A stretch of 64,000 nucleotides of DNA from Paenibacillus mucilaginosus 3016 (GTDB taxonomy: Bacteria; Bacillota; Bacilli; Paenibacillales; NBRC-103111). Positions 1-9,010 of the stretch are shown piece by piece. The stretch's first letter is position 1. Every line of letters begins with the position of its first letter. The translations under genes and the position numbers were made by a program. Location: the NCBI RefSeq assembly GCF_000250655.1, contig NC_016935.1, positions 3,986,001-4,050,000 on the forward strand. Reading direction: 5' to 3'. Under the pieces are notes generated by a model. That model saw only the letters and a program-made list of their open reading frames with translations, did not search any database and was not told the origin of the DNA.

Positions 1-148
1 GTGTGAACCGTTCGATGATGCCCCCGTCTTCGACCCGCACCGGAATGTCGTCGGCCGTCCGCTCCCATACCGAGACGCGGAGCTGGAAGAGCGAGGCGGC
101 GAACAGCTCCGTCTCGGTGTTCAGCGCCCTTGTTTCGGACATCTCCAT
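1..148 (-). CDS. N-terminal part of an unidentified protein, cut by the window edge
   Basis: The reverse strand is open from an ATG at 148 to the window edge, giving about 49 residues that begin MEMSETRALNTETELF. The purine-rich stretch GGGGTGAGGTGAG just upstream can act as ribosome binding site. A second in-frame ATG at 142 is possible but sits too close to the next GGAG. The visible part is acidic and soluble with no signal peptide. The family is not recognisable from this fragment. Confidence 0.45.
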   Translation of the reverse strand, partial: MEMSETRALNTETELFAASLFQLRVSVWERTADDIPVRVEDGGIIERFT

Positions 149-382
149 CTCACCTCACCCCCCTTATTCTACAGAGTAAGCGGCAAGGATTCCACCTGCC
201 ATAAGGATAGGTATGTAGACGAGCCTGATTTATGATGTTTTTCTGAGGAAGACGTGAGACTTCGATGAAGATTGGCAGCAGATGGTCATAGTCAGGAAGG
301 TTTGTGATAAAATGGAGGAAAATTCCTGCCTATCCCGCTTGGAGTGGCGGAGATTCGGCAGGTGAGGAGGGAAAAGCATTCC

Positions 383-1252
383 ATGCTGATGCTCACCGGC
401 AGCGAGATTCAATCTTACCTGGCCCGGCTCGGGATCCCGGAGGTCCAGCCGCCAAGCCTGTCTTATCTGAGAGAGCTTCACAAAGCCCATGTGGAGAAGA
501 TCCCATGGCAGACCGTCGATATCGTTGCGGGCCGTCCGGCTCCCATTGACCCCGCTTCATCGGTCAGGCTCCTGACCACCGGCCGCAGCGGCTACTGCTT
601 TCACCTCAACGGCGCCTTCCAGGCGCTGCTCCGCTCGCTCGGGTACCGGGTATCCTGCCACCGGGCCGGCGTTCAGCCCCTGGGTCAGGAGCCGCGCATC
701 AACTCCTTCCACCTCGGCCTGACGGTTACTCTGCCGGATGAAGAGGAGCCGCGCTGGATCGTGGACGCCGGACTGGGGGATATGCCCTTTGAGCCGCTCC
801 CGCTCCGAAGCGGCGAATACCCGCAGGGACCGCTCCGTTACCGGGTAACGGATTCCGGCGTGGCCGAGGGGGGCTGGAGGCTGGAGCACGATCCTTTCGC
901 CTCCTTCACCGGAGTGGATGTGGCCCCCGAAGAAGAGAAGGACCTCTCCGTATTCGTCCCCAAGCACGAATTCTACTCCACCTCGCCGGAATCACCGTGG
1001 ATCAACTTATTCCTGGTCCGGCACAGGCACGCGGAAGGCTCGAATGAGGTGCGCGGCTGTATCTGGATCCGGCATGACAGCACGGGTGTGGCGAAGACGG
1101 AGCTTCGCACCAGGGAACAGTGGCTCGAGGTTCTCGGAGATGTGTTCGGGGAGCATCTCGTGCAATACAGCCCTCTGGAGCGGGAGGAGCTGTGGAAGCG
1201 GGTGCACGGGATTCATGAAGAGTGGAAGAGGACCAGGGATCGAACAGGCTGA
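383..1252 (+). CDS. nat: Arylamine N-acetyltransferase
   Basis: A 289-residue cytoplasmic enzyme of the NAT family, which transfers the acetyl group of acetyl-CoA to arylamines and hydrazines. The catalytic triad is visible in order: Cys72 in RSGYCFHLNG, His110 in NSFHLGL and Asp128 in VDAGLGD. The length is close to the usual 260-290 residues. The frame is open from a GTG at 344, but the ATG at 383 is preceded by GAGGAGGG at suitable spacing and is the better start. The gene stands alone; its 3' end overlaps by 40 nt a CobW remnant on the other strand. The physiological substrate cannot be told from sequence. Confidence 0.9.
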   Translation: MLMLTGSEIQSYLARLGIPEVQPPSLSYLRELHKAHVEKIPWQTVDIVAGRPAPIDPASSVRLLTTGRSGYCFHLNGAFQALLRSLGYRVSCHRAGVQPLGQEPRINSFHLGLTVTLPDEEEPRWIVDAGLGDMPFEPLPLRSGEYPQGPLRYRVTDSGVAEGGWRLEHDPFASFTGVDVAPEEEKDLSVFVPKHEFYSTSPESPWINLFLVRHRHAEGSNEVRGCIWIRHDSTGVAKTELRTREQWLEVLGDVFGEHLVQYSPLEREELWKRVHGIHEEWKRTRDRTG

Positions 1253-1560
1253 AGGGTCAGATAGCCCTTCGCCCGGAGAAGCCTGCAGCCCCACAGGGCG
1301 AGGAACTGTTCCACCTGCTTGCTGGTCAGGGGATGCCCCTGGGGAACGGTGAGCGTGAGGGTCTGTACCCCGCCGAATGAAGGAGAGGCGGCCGGTCCGT
1401 CGAGCCTTCCCGGAGGGTGCTCGTGCGCCGGCCCGGATGCCGTGCTGCCGCCCGGGCGGCTGGAGATAAAGAAGTACTGCCCGCGTCTCAATCGGATCAC
1501 GCTCCACCGGGAAACAAGATAGGCAGGGAAGAGGGCCAGGCTCGGGTTCTGGTGACCGAA
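1213..1560 (-). pseudogene. Remnant of a CobW/COG0523-type metallochaperone GTPase, C-terminal end only
   Basis: The reverse frame ends with a stretch that reads like a CobW C-terminal domain: a His-containing linker (PAHEHPPG), then FGGVQTLTLT and the family signature LLRAKGYLTL close to the stop at 1213. The N-terminal GTPase half (P-loop, ESTG and NKxD motifs) is absent. The frame upstream of about 1560 (up to 1704) shows no CobW similarity, and no credible start with ribosome binding site is seen. The stop overlaps the end of nat. The upstream limit is approximate. This is read as a decayed gene; the family call rests on the C-terminal 50-60 residues only. Confidence 0.45.
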
Positions 1561-1702
1561 GCTCTGCCCGGGATAACGGGCCGGCCGGCAGGCATGGCGA
1601 AGCTTCCGATCGGGGCTTCGCCGTTTTTGTGTTTCCTGACCGGAGTGGACAGCAGCGGCGGTTGCTGGAATAATGGATTCGGAAGGGAGGTATGCATGCA
1701 GC

Positions 1703-1906
1703 ATGGGGGAAGGCAGGGATCGGGAAATGGAACAGGATCGGAAGCTGAAAGAACTGGAGAACCAGGTTCGGGAGAAAGAACAGCGGGAAGCCGATCTGGA
1801 GCTCGAGCTTGAGATTCTGAGGAAGGCGCGGGATTATGCCGAGGAGCATGGATCCTTGAATGGCGTCAACCGGAGTAAAGGGAAAGAGCAAAAGAAGAGA
1901 ACATAG
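1703..1906 (+). CDS. Small charged coiled-coil protein
   Basis: A 67-residue frame starting MGEGRDREMEQDRKL, with GGAAGGGAGG upstream of the ATG at 1703. Most of it is one predicted amphipathic helix rich in Glu, Lys and Arg with leucines in heptad-like spacing (KELENQVREKEQREADLELE), followed by a basic tail. It faintly recalls the leucine-zipper end of IS3-type OrfA proteins, but no transposase partner or inverted repeats are nearby. Function unknown. Confidence 0.45.
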   Translation: MGEGRDREMEQDRKLKELENQVREKEQREADLELELEILRKARDYAEEHGSLNGVNRSKGKEQKKRT

Positions 1907-2009
1907 TATATGTTATGTAAACTATTGGAGTAATCCATAGATCCCCTTAACTGACTTCCGAGATAAACGAACAGTCAGGAGGCGCTGTCCCTCACAGGGG
2001 GCCGCAGAA

Positions 2010-2029
2010 GAAAAGGCGGCTGCCGCCTG
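2010..2029 (-). terminator. Probable terminator of the DUF2533 gene
   Basis: Read on the reverse strand, AGGCGG and CCGCCT form a short G+C-rich hairpin followed by TTTTC. It lies about 95 nt beyond the stop of the DUF2533 gene. Confidence 0.4.
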
Positions 2030-2123
2030 AAAGCGTGTAACCCGGCTAGGGCCTCTCAAGGGCATCCGGCCGGCGGTCCTGGCTGCGCCAAAGACGCTTC
2101 GTTTGCAGCCAGGCGCTGCAGGA

Positions 2124-2381
2124 TTACTTCGAACGGCGGACGAAGTCCTCGATCATCGCCGGCGTGACATACACACGTGTCGGGGAGATGCCCTGCGTGG
2201 CATGGGCATTGATCTCGCCGGTAATGGCGTTGATCGTCTCCACGCTGAACGGCCTGCCTTCGGCGCACAGCCGGACGGCCTCGTCGATGGCCTGCTCGCG
2301 CCGCTCCTCGAGCTTCAGGAACTGCTCCAGGTGGGCGTTCTGCTTGCGGGTATGCTTGGTAATGGCTTCATGGACACTCAT
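2124..2381 (-). CDS. DUF2533 family protein, YpbS-like
   Basis: An 85-residue soluble protein beginning MSVHEAITKHTRKQNAHLEQ. It resembles Bacillus subtilis YpbS in length and in the conserved pieces RPFSVETIN and ISPTRVYVTPAMI. The frame is open further upstream, but the ATG at 2381 is preceded by AAAGGAG at good spacing and matches the family start. The family is small, helical and of unknown function, found in spore-forming Bacillales. The gene is single and divergent from the Nudix gene. Confidence 0.8.
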   Translation of the reverse strand: MSVHEAITKHTRKQNAHLEQFLKLEERREQAIDEAVRLCAEGRPFSVETINAITGEINAHATQGISPTRVYVTPAMIEDFVRRSK

Positions 2382-2545
2382 GATCACTGGCTCCTTTGGG
2401 CTTGCTGCGCTGCCGCGGCTGCACACCGCAGCGCGAGATGCTGGGCAGCGCGAAAACTTTACCACTCATCATACTACAGACCTGCAGCGGTGACAACGCA
2501 TGAAGATGACGCGTTCGCTGCAGCGAATAACCGGAGGGATACGCC

Positions 2546-3199
2546 GTGGGCGTACAAGAAGAACAATTCGACATCTATGATAAGGACATGCAGCCTATCG
2601 GGACGGCCTCCCGGGAGGAGGTCCATGCGAAGGGATGGTGGCACCGTACGTTTCAATGCTGGATCTGGGATGCGGCGGAACCGGCAGGGGAGGGGAGTAT
2701 TCTCTTTCAAGAACGGCATCCCGGCAAGGACACGTTCCCGGGGCTGCTGGATATCTCGTGCGCAGGTCATCTGCTGGCCGGTGAGAGCGTGGAAGACGGC
2801 GTGCGGGAGCTGCAGGAAGAGCTTGGCGTCGAAGTACCCTTCGACCGGCTTATTTCCTGCGGAATATTCGCGGAAGAGGATGAGCTGCCCGGCGGCCGGA
2901 TGGACCGGGAGTTCTGCCACGTGTTCGTGCTCCCGCTGAGCCGTCCGCTGGAATCGTACCGGCTGCAGGAGGATGAAGTGACCGGCTTGTACCGCATGCC
3001 GCTGCCCGTCTTCCGCCGGCTGGTCGAAGGGCTGCCCTTGACGGCGGAGCTGAGCGGTGCCGCAGTGGACGCCAAGGGACAGCTCTTGCCTGCCGTGCAG
3101 CGCGTGACGCCGGAGAGGCTGGTTCCGCATTCGCCGGCGTATTACCGGCTCGTGCTGGATGCCGTCGAGCGGCTTACCGACGGAGGGAGGGCAGAGTAG
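2546..3199 (+). CDS. Nudix hydrolase
   Basis: A 217-residue protein with a complete Nudix box at residues 74-96 (Gx5Ex7REUXEExGU), the metal-binding site of enzymes that hydrolyse nucleoside-diphosphate-linked compounds. The N-terminus (FDIYDKDMQPIGTASREEVH) and overall layout resemble the isopentenyl-diphosphate isomerase-like Nudix subgroup often found in Firmicutes. The real substrate cannot be predicted. The start is a GTG with GGAGGG seven bases upstream. The reading frame is intact. Confidence 0.88.
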   Translation: MGVQEEQFDIYDKDMQPIGTASREEVHAKGWWHRTFQCWIWDAAEPAGEGSILFQERHPGKDTFPGLLDISCAGHLLAGESVEDGVRELQEELGVEVPFDRLISCGIFAEEDELPGGRMDREFCHVFVLPLSRPLESYRLQEDEVTGLYRMPLPVFRRLVEGLPLTAELSGAAVDAKGQLLPAVQRVTPERLVPHSPAYYRLVLDAVERLTDGGRAE

Positions 3200-3398
3200 G
3201 GCATAGGCCTGCCGCAGCATGCCCCCGGGAGACGATCGGCAAGCCGGAGGGTATGCGGCAGATGCCCGGCAAAGCGCGGCCCGCCGCCCAGCGTGTGATG
3301 CCGGAGAAGCATCTCCCGAGAGGCCGGCCCCCATGGGCCCGATTGGCCGCTTACGGCGGCGTGCGGCTGTCGGATCCATGCTGGCCGGCCGCTGCCCA

Positions 3399-4656
3399 TC
3401 ACACGATGAGCAGCCGGACGCCTTCGATGACCACGCCGATCAGGAAGCCGCAGATCGCGCCGTTGACCCGGATCCACTGCAGGTCGTTGCCCGCCTTGTC
3501 CTCGATCATGGCGATCAGCGTCTCGTCGTCGAGCTTGTCGACATTCTCGCGGACCAGCCGCCCGATCAAGGAATGGTTCTCCTCAACGTAATGCATGATC
3601 TTGCCGCGGACCCAGCGGTCCGAGGCGGCCAGCGCCGCATCGTCGCCCCGCAGCTTGTCGATGTACCGGCTCACGAGCGGCACGATATAGCGCGCGACAA
3701 AGTCCGGCTGCTCCAGCGCTTCGAGCAGCTTGCTCTGCAGGCCCCCCGAGCACGGAAGTGAGACGCTCCGGCGTCAGCAGGGCGCCGATCAGCTTGGCCT
3801 TCCAGCCTTCCAGGGCGGCGAGCAGGCCTTCGCTGTCCCTCATGGCGTCGACCTCCCGGCGGATCGCCCCGAGCAGCTTCTCGCGGTTCGGGTGCCCTTC
3901 GGTGCGCAGGCTTTCGATGTTCGATAGAAGCAGGTTCTGCAGGATGCTGCCGAGCTTGTCCTCGTTGACGAAGCCGAGGAACGCGTTGACCGCGAAGGCC
4001 ATCATGCCCTGCAGCTCGATGCGCTCGATGGCCCGGATGGACATATTGCCGAAGAGCTTGCGGGTCTCTTCGAGCAGCACCCACTGTTCGGCCTTGCCGA
4101 GCATGAAATCGAGCGCCGTTTCGTCGTGACGGCTGTTCAGGATCTCATCGGCCGCGATCGTCAGCAGCGGCTTCGGGTCGACCCCGGCGGCTAAGGATGC
4201 CAGTTCGTCCTGCATCCAGGGGAGATAAGGCTCCCAGGAGAAGCTGCGTACGGCATCCTTCAGCACACCGGAGATCGCAGCCTGTACTTCCGCTCGCTGA
4301 ATCTCGGCGGCGGCGATATCAAGCGCCTTGGAGGTCAGGTGGAAGCTCGCGATCCGCGCCTCAATGCTCTCCTTGTTGAGCAGGTGGGTCTCGATCATAG
4401 AGACGAGCGCATCCGTGACCTTCCCCCGGTTCCTCGGGAGCAGGCGGGTGTGCGGAATCGGGATGCCGAGCGGGTGGCGGAAGAGGGCCGTGACCGCAAA
4501 CCAGTCGGCCAACCCGCCGACCAGACCCGCTTCGAAGCCGCCGTGAAGCAGCAGTCCCACCGCGCTTGTCGTATGGAAGGGGAAGGTAGCGGCCAGGCCG
4601 CCGGCCATGACGGCCAGCGAGACTCCCGCAAGACGTCTCGATTGTACTTTCTTCAT
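3399..4656 (-). pseudogene. DUF445 family membrane protein, one frameshift
   Basis: A roughly 418-residue DUF445 protein (YjiN-like) split over two frames. The first part, from ATG 4656 (preceded by GAGGTG), has an N-terminal hydrophobic segment, then FEAGLVGGLADWFAVTALF typical of the family. The frame breaks at a run of six C (+ strand 3742-3747). With five, translation passes from SVLGG into LQSKLLEALEQPD and on to the conserved C-terminal part (RVNGAICGFLIGVVIEGVRL), which is the last membrane segment. The rest of the gene is clean, so either a sequencing error or a very recent mutation is likely. Function of the family is unknown. Confidence 0.8.
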
Positions 4657-4893
4657 GATGGTGCACCTCAGCTAATGGGATGGATAAAGGGTGGATTTCC
4701 CGGACCGCCAATTCATTTCCCAGGGCGGCTCAATCATTTCCCGGGGAAGCGCAGGACTCGATCCGTTTTTCGATTTTTCAGACATTTTCGACATATTGCA
4801 TTGCGAAGAGAAGGGAGCCGTGAGACTTCTTGGCTTGTAAACACCAATCATTGCCTCCTGAGCTCCCTCATCTCCGGGAAATATGCAGTTGAA

Positions 4894-5766
4894 TCAGGCT
4901 TGCTTGCGCCCGATGGCAAGCGTCGTCTTCAGGATGCCCCCCGCAGGTACGAGCGTCAGCTCGTCTCCCCGGTTGAGCTCATCGGTCTTGGCCATCCAGG
5001 GCTCGACGCAGATGAACTCCTTGCCGGCCACCGACCACAGCACGACATACCGGAACTCGTCCCCGTACGTCAGATGGATCACCGTTTGTTCTCTTGGAGA
5101 GAACGTGATCTCCCGCTGCTTCGCATCCAGGAAGACGACCGACTCCGGCAGCTGGTCGAGATCGATCACGCGGCCCTCATAGGGTTTTTCTTGATGATCG
5201 TTGTAATCGAAGTACCGGGTGGCGTCCGTTTCGTATGCAATGGCCTTGCGGTCTGCAGCGAAATACGGGTGAAATCCGGGGTACATCGGCATCTCCTCGC
5301 CGGAGAGGTTGTGATACTCCTGATCGATGGTCAGCACGCCTTCCTTCAGGCGGTAAGTGAAGCGGAGCAGGAAGTCGAAGGGAAACGAGCCTTTCGTATC
5401 TTCATTGCTCGAGAGGGTCAGCGTGATCGACGCCCCGTCGGTCGTATCCGTGCTCTCCACCGTCCAGGGGGAGGTGCGGGCGACGCCGTGATTGCTCATC
5501 TTATAGGCTTGTCCCTTCCATGTGTAAGCCCCCTCGGTTAGCTGGCCGGAGATCGGGAAGAGGACGGGAATGCCGCCCCGGATGTTCGCCTTCTCATCAT
5601 AGAAGGTGGCCTTGTCCAGGTAGAGCAGCTCTTCGCCTCCCGTGCCGTAGGAGATCACGATGCCGCCGCGCTCGGGCGCGATTTTGAACCAGGATTCGGT
5701 GGAAGACTCCAGAGCCTCATAAATTTCATAACCATCGGTATAAGAGCGGATGTCGTATGGTTTCAT
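4894..5766 (-). CDS. Aldose 1-epimerase family protein
   Basis: A 290-residue cytoplasmic protein of the galactose mutarotase-like fold, which interconverts alpha and beta anomers of sugars or sugar phosphates. Family features include RGGIPVLFP, the His in SNHGVAR, and YPGFHPYF, with acidic residues further on. The ATG at 5766 is preceded by AAAGGAG; an in-frame ATG at 5799 lacks a site. The frame is intact. Sugar specificity is not evident. Confidence 0.85.
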   Translation of the reverse strand: MKPYDIRSYTDGYEIYEALESSTESWFKIAPERGGIVISYGTGGEELLYLDKATFYDEKANIRGGIPVLFPISGQLTEGAYTWKGQAYKMSNHGVARTSPWTVESTDTTDGASITLTLSSNEDTKGSFPFDFLLRFTYRLKEGVLTIDQEYHNLSGEEMPMYPGFHPYFAADRKAIAYETDATRYFDYNDHQEKPYEGRVIDLDQLPESVVFLDAKQREITFSPREQTVIHLTYGDEFRYVVLWSVAGKEFICVEPWMAKTDELNRGDELTLVPAGGILKTTLAIGRKQA

Positions 5767-5966
5767 CGCCGGGTCTCCTTTCGGGTTTTCATTGTCCATT
5801 CCTTTTTCTTCCCCTAGATCTTACCATAGTTTGCCCGGCGCCTTCCATCCCGCTCTTTCGCTCCTGCCTGCAGCCCGCAGGCTATGTACAAAAGGAGCTG
5901 CAAACCACAGCTCCCGTTACCCGTTTTCGATAGTTCGATGTGCGTTATTGCGGGTATCGTCGTGCG

Positions 5967-6568
5967 TTATCTCGAAACCTTGATCCGCTCCTCGAGCGGC
6001 TTGAACTCCTTGTCCCCCGGAGGGGCTGTCGGATGACCGAACGGCATTTGCGCGATGAGCTGCCATGTCTCCGGAATGCTCCATTCCGCCCGGACCTTCT
6101 CGTCGATGAGCGGATTGTAGTGCTGCAGCGAGGCGCCGAGTCCTTCGAGCTCCAGGGCCGTCCAGATGACGTACTGCAGCATGCCGCTGGACTGCTGCGA
6201 CCAGGTCGGGAAGCGCTCGGCATAGGAAGGGAACTGGGCCTGCAGCGCTTCGACGGCAGCCTGATCCTCGAAGTAGAGAATCGTGCCGTACCCCGCACGG
6301 AAGCCTCCCATACGCTGCTGGGTCGACTCGAACTTGTCCGCCGGGACAATCGCCCGCAGGATCTCTGTCGTCAGATCCCACAGCTTGTCATGCTGCTCCC
6401 CGAACAGCACCAGCACTCTCGCGCTCTGGGGTTGAAGGCCGAAGGGGTGTGCTTTACCGCTTCGCGGACGATCTCCTGGACCCGCTCCTCGGATACCTGG
6501 ATGTCTTTGCTGATGCCGTAGATCGTTCGCCGGCTGCGGACAGCCGACAGAAAGTCACTTGCGCTCAT
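5967..6568 (-). pseudogene. Nitroreductase family protein, one frameshift
   Basis: About 200 residues of a small FMN-dependent nitroreductase of the type annotated as oxidoreductase/fatty-acid-signalling protein in yeasts and bacteria. The N-terminal part (MSASDFLSAVRSRRTIYGIS) starts at ATG 6568 behind AGGAGG. The frame is lost at a run of four G on the + strand (6428-6431). One more base would join SAFNPQSAR to VLVLFGEQHDKLWDL and the intact remainder. The FMN contacts at the N-terminus (RRT) and the C-terminal MPFGHPT motif are present. Sequencing error or recent loss cannot be separated here. Confidence 0.78.
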
Positions 6569-6879
6569 GTGGAATTCCTCCTTCTGGGTGCATAATCTGT
6601 TCCCTTGTCCTTACCCCTAACCGGGGGAATGGTAACGGCGGGGCCGTGAATGTGCGGTAATTTATGTGGTTAAGTGGTTTTCCTTGGCAAAGCTTCCTGT
6701 TTAGCCTATCCATTTGGCAGGCTCCTATTCTTTCCATTCCGGCGCGGCGTTGCGTCGGGGACCGAGTAGGCGTAGAATGGGGAGAGGGTTTGCCTGCCGC
6801 GGTGCTTCACCGGAAGTCCGAGGGAGGCGGTCCGCACTGCTTCACGCTACACCAACACCGAAGAAATGAAGGGATATCC

Positions 6880-7194
6880 GTGCCGTATTTACGTTTCAAA
6901 GGCTTCCCCCGGGGGGATGTCGAACAGCTTGCACCGCTCGTGGTGGAGGAATTCGCCCATATCGTGAAAGTCCCGCAGGAGATCGTCAAAATCGAGCTGC
7001 TGCCTGTAGAGCCCATTTTGAACAGCCCTTTATCCCTGGAGATCATGATGTTCCCGCGGGAGCAGGCGATACATAACGATGTTGCCGCCCGGCTGCACTC
7101 CCTGTTGAAGGAGTACGGCCATTCGCAGGTTCATATCTTTTTTATTCTGCTGAACCGGGCCTTGTACTATAAGGAAGGACAGCCGTTGGAGTGA
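6880..7194 (+). CDS. DUF1904 family protein
   Basis: A 104-residue protein matching the tautomerase-like DUF1904 family in length and pattern, including the start VPYLRFKGF and the HIFFILLNR stretch near the end. The GTG at 6880 with AAGGG upstream is preferred. The frame is open back to 6664, but that part reads as non-coding. Members are cytoplasmic and uncharacterised. Confidence 0.72.
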   Translation: MPYLRFKGFPRGDVEQLAPLVVEEFAHIVKVPQEIVKIELLPVEPILNSPLSLEIMMFPREQAIHNDVAARLHSLLKEYGHSQVHIFFILLNRALYYKEGQPLE

Positions 7195-7270
7195 CTCAGG
7201 GGCTGGCGGGGGAAAGCGGGGAGCTGCGCTGGGGCGCTTCCCGGGCGCAGCCCCGTAGGATGTAAGAATA

Positions 7271-7456
7271 AAGGAACTCAGATTCTTTATTCGGTGATTT
7301 GTCAGAGGGTTCCGGCCAATAGCGGAACTGCGATTCCTTATGCGGCCCGGATGAAGTCGAAAAGGGCATCGTATGCTTCCATAGCGAACTTCAGTTCCGC
7401 TATTTCGAAAACGGGCTTGCTGGGGAGGCATATAGCGAATCGGAGTTCCGTTATTT
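7271..7456. repeat. Four spaced imperfect palindromes of the ATAGCG/AGTTCCGCTAT type
   Basis: Four related units lie at about 7271-7291, 7318-7341, 7381-7405 and 7432-7456. The two best read ATAGCGAA, a short variable centre, then AGTTCCGCTATTT or AGTTCCGTTATTT; each can fold on itself. Spacing is about 47-63 bp. They fill the 524-bp gap between the DUF1904 gene and the next gene, in which no protein-coding frame was recognised. They look like a REP-type dispersed intergenic repeat. Confidence 0.6.
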
Positions 7457-7718
7457 CATTTCATTCACTCGTAAGCTTAGACTACGGGTGTCCAGCAAGG
7501 GGGAAGCGGGCGCTTCTCCTTTTTGGCTTGCCGTCCGGGTCCTGTTCGCTCCTAAAAAAGGAAATTCGGATCATGCCCTCGAATACGTTGTGGATCGAGT
7601 GCACAGCATTCAAACCACACTCGACATTCCGCCGAGGTAATCGCCCTTCATGTATGGGATAGGAAGGAAAGCAAGAGGGATAAAGGGGATGCTGGTAGGA
7701 AGTGAAGGAGACGAGGCT

Positions 7719-8459
7719 TTGACTGATCTGATTGCACTGCTGGCAGCAGCTGCCGTGGTGATGCTGCTGATAGCTGTTGGCCCGAAGAAAGAGCGCAGGA
7801 TGGCGAGGCTGCGCATTACCCCTCCGCAGGCTCCTTGCCCGGTGGACGATACACCGGACAGGCCGATGCCCTTCGGGTACAAGTCCCAGTGGTATGCGGT
7901 GCGGACCACGGATGCCCGGGCTGTGGCCGATGCCTTCGGGCTGCAGGAGCTTGCTCCCTGCAGCTGGGAGAGCGGCTTGCGCCGGTCGCACGAGCTCTCC
8001 TCCGTCTTCGTCACACCGCCTCTCGGAGGGTGGACGCTCGTCGTTGGCTGGTCGCTGCCTGACCTGAGCTCTCCCCAGGAGGAAGCGGGCAGCGTGACGT
8101 CGCTGCTGCGGGAGCTCAGCCGGACGTTCGGCGAAGCCCACTACTACGCGACGCACCGGGTAGTCGAATACCACGCCTGGGCCAAGGCGGCCGGCGGGGA
8201 GCTTGTCCGGGCCTACGGGTATGTCGGCGAATCCGACGAGGTCTTGCTGGACGTCGGGGAACGGACGCCGGAAGAGCGGACGCTGGGCCTGATGTTCGCG
8301 GAGCCCGCGGAACCATCGGATCGCGGGGAGGGGGGCGGGCGCCCTGCTGAAGAGGATGTGCTGGCGGCAGCGGGCGCATGGAGCGTGAACCCGATGCTGC
8401 CGCCGGATGTGCCGGCGAGCATGGGGTGGACCGGAGGCCTTCCAGGCAGGAGGGCTTGA
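7719..8459 (+). CDS. Membrane-anchored protein of unknown function
   Basis: About 246 residues with one N-terminal hydrophobic helix (LIALLAAAAVVMLLIAVG) followed by a basic stop-transfer (KKERR) and a large soluble part, expected on the cytoplasmic side. The soluble domain has many aromatic residues (SQWYAVRTTD, GGWTLVVGWSLP, AHYYATHRVVEYHAWAKA) and is a recurrent but unnamed domain in my recollection. The TTG at 7719 follows AAGGAG by eight bases. ATG codons at 7689 and 7650 in the same frame are weaker alternatives. The acidic, proline-rich C-terminus looks disordered. Confidence 0.65.
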   Translation: MTDLIALLAAAAVVMLLIAVGPKKERRMARLRITPPQAPCPVDDTPDRPMPFGYKSQWYAVRTTDARAVADAFGLQELAPCSWESGLRRSHELSSVFVTPPLGGWTLVVGWSLPDLSSPQEEAGSVTSLLRELSRTFGEAHYYATHRVVEYHAWAKAAGGELVRAYGYVGESDEVLLDVGERTPEERTLGLMFAEPAEPSDRGEGGGRPAEEDVLAAAGAWSVNPMLPPDVPASMGWTGGLPGRRA

Positions 8460-8504
8460 TAGATATTCAAGAATGTGATTAATGGCATAAAGGAGCTGAA
8501 GCTA

Positions 8505-8996
8505 TTGTTCAAGATGCATCAAGCGGGGGAAGCGGACGCTGAAGCGGTCGCATCCCTCTTCGAGGAACTGATCGGAGAGATTATCGAGCGTGCCGGGGGG
8601 ACGACCGCAGCCGCTTTCGAGCTGGGGGAATCCGCGAAGCTCTGCGGACGTCTGCTCGCTTCCGGCTCCTACCGCGTGTGGCTTGCGGTGGCAGAAGAGG
8701 GCGGCGAGCCCGCCGGGTTCCTCTCCGTGCACGACAGCGCTTCGCTGTATGCGGGCGGAGCCTTCGGTATCATCCAGGAGCTGTACGTCCGGCCTGCTTA
8801 CCGGTCGCATGGACTGGGCCGGCAGCTTATCGAGGTCGCAGCCGCCTACGCCGCGGCCGTCGGCTGGAAACGGCTTGAGGTCTGCACGCCGCCGCTGCCG
8901 GCCTTCGACCGCTCGCTTGAATTTTACAAGCGGGAAGGCTTCGAGGTGACCGGCGGCCGCAAGATGAAGCGGATGATCCAGCATCAGGATCTGTAG
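8505..8996 (+). CDS. GNAT family N-acetyltransferase
   Basis: A single GNAT domain of about 163 residues. The acetyl-CoA binding motif A is seen as IQELYVRPAYRSHGLGRQLI, followed by AAAYAAAVGWKRLEV and a C-terminal FYKREGFEV typical of the fold. The TTG at 8505 with AAAGGAG upstream is the best start; the frame is open from a GTG at 8475. Acceptor substrate unknown. It lies 45 nt after the previous gene and 15 nt before the next, so the three may be cotranscribed. Confidence 0.82.
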   Translation: MFKMHQAGEADAEAVASLFEELIGEIIERAGGTTAAAFELGESAKLCGRLLASGSYRVWLAVAEEGGEPAGFLSVHDSASLYAGGAFGIIQELYVRPAYRSHGLGRQLIEVAAAYAAAVGWKRLEVCTPPLPAFDRSLEFYKREGFEVTGGRKMKRMIQHQDL

Positions 8997-9010
8997 CGGG
9001 AGGGCTGGAG

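Noticed and set aside
1703..1906. IS3 OrfA remnant
   Set aside because: Only a coiled-coil is shared; there is no helix-turn-helix part, OrfB or inverted repeat.
3742..3747. Programmed frameshift in DUF445
   Set aside because: A run of six C is not a known slippery signal and no stimulatory structure or shifted stop is seen; error or mutation is simpler.
4339..5541. 400-codon forward frame
   Set aside because: Runs antisense across the ends of two real genes and the gap between them, so it cannot be one protein.
7271..7456. CRISPR array
   Set aside because: The repeats are imperfect, only four, and of variable spacing, with no cas genes in the window.
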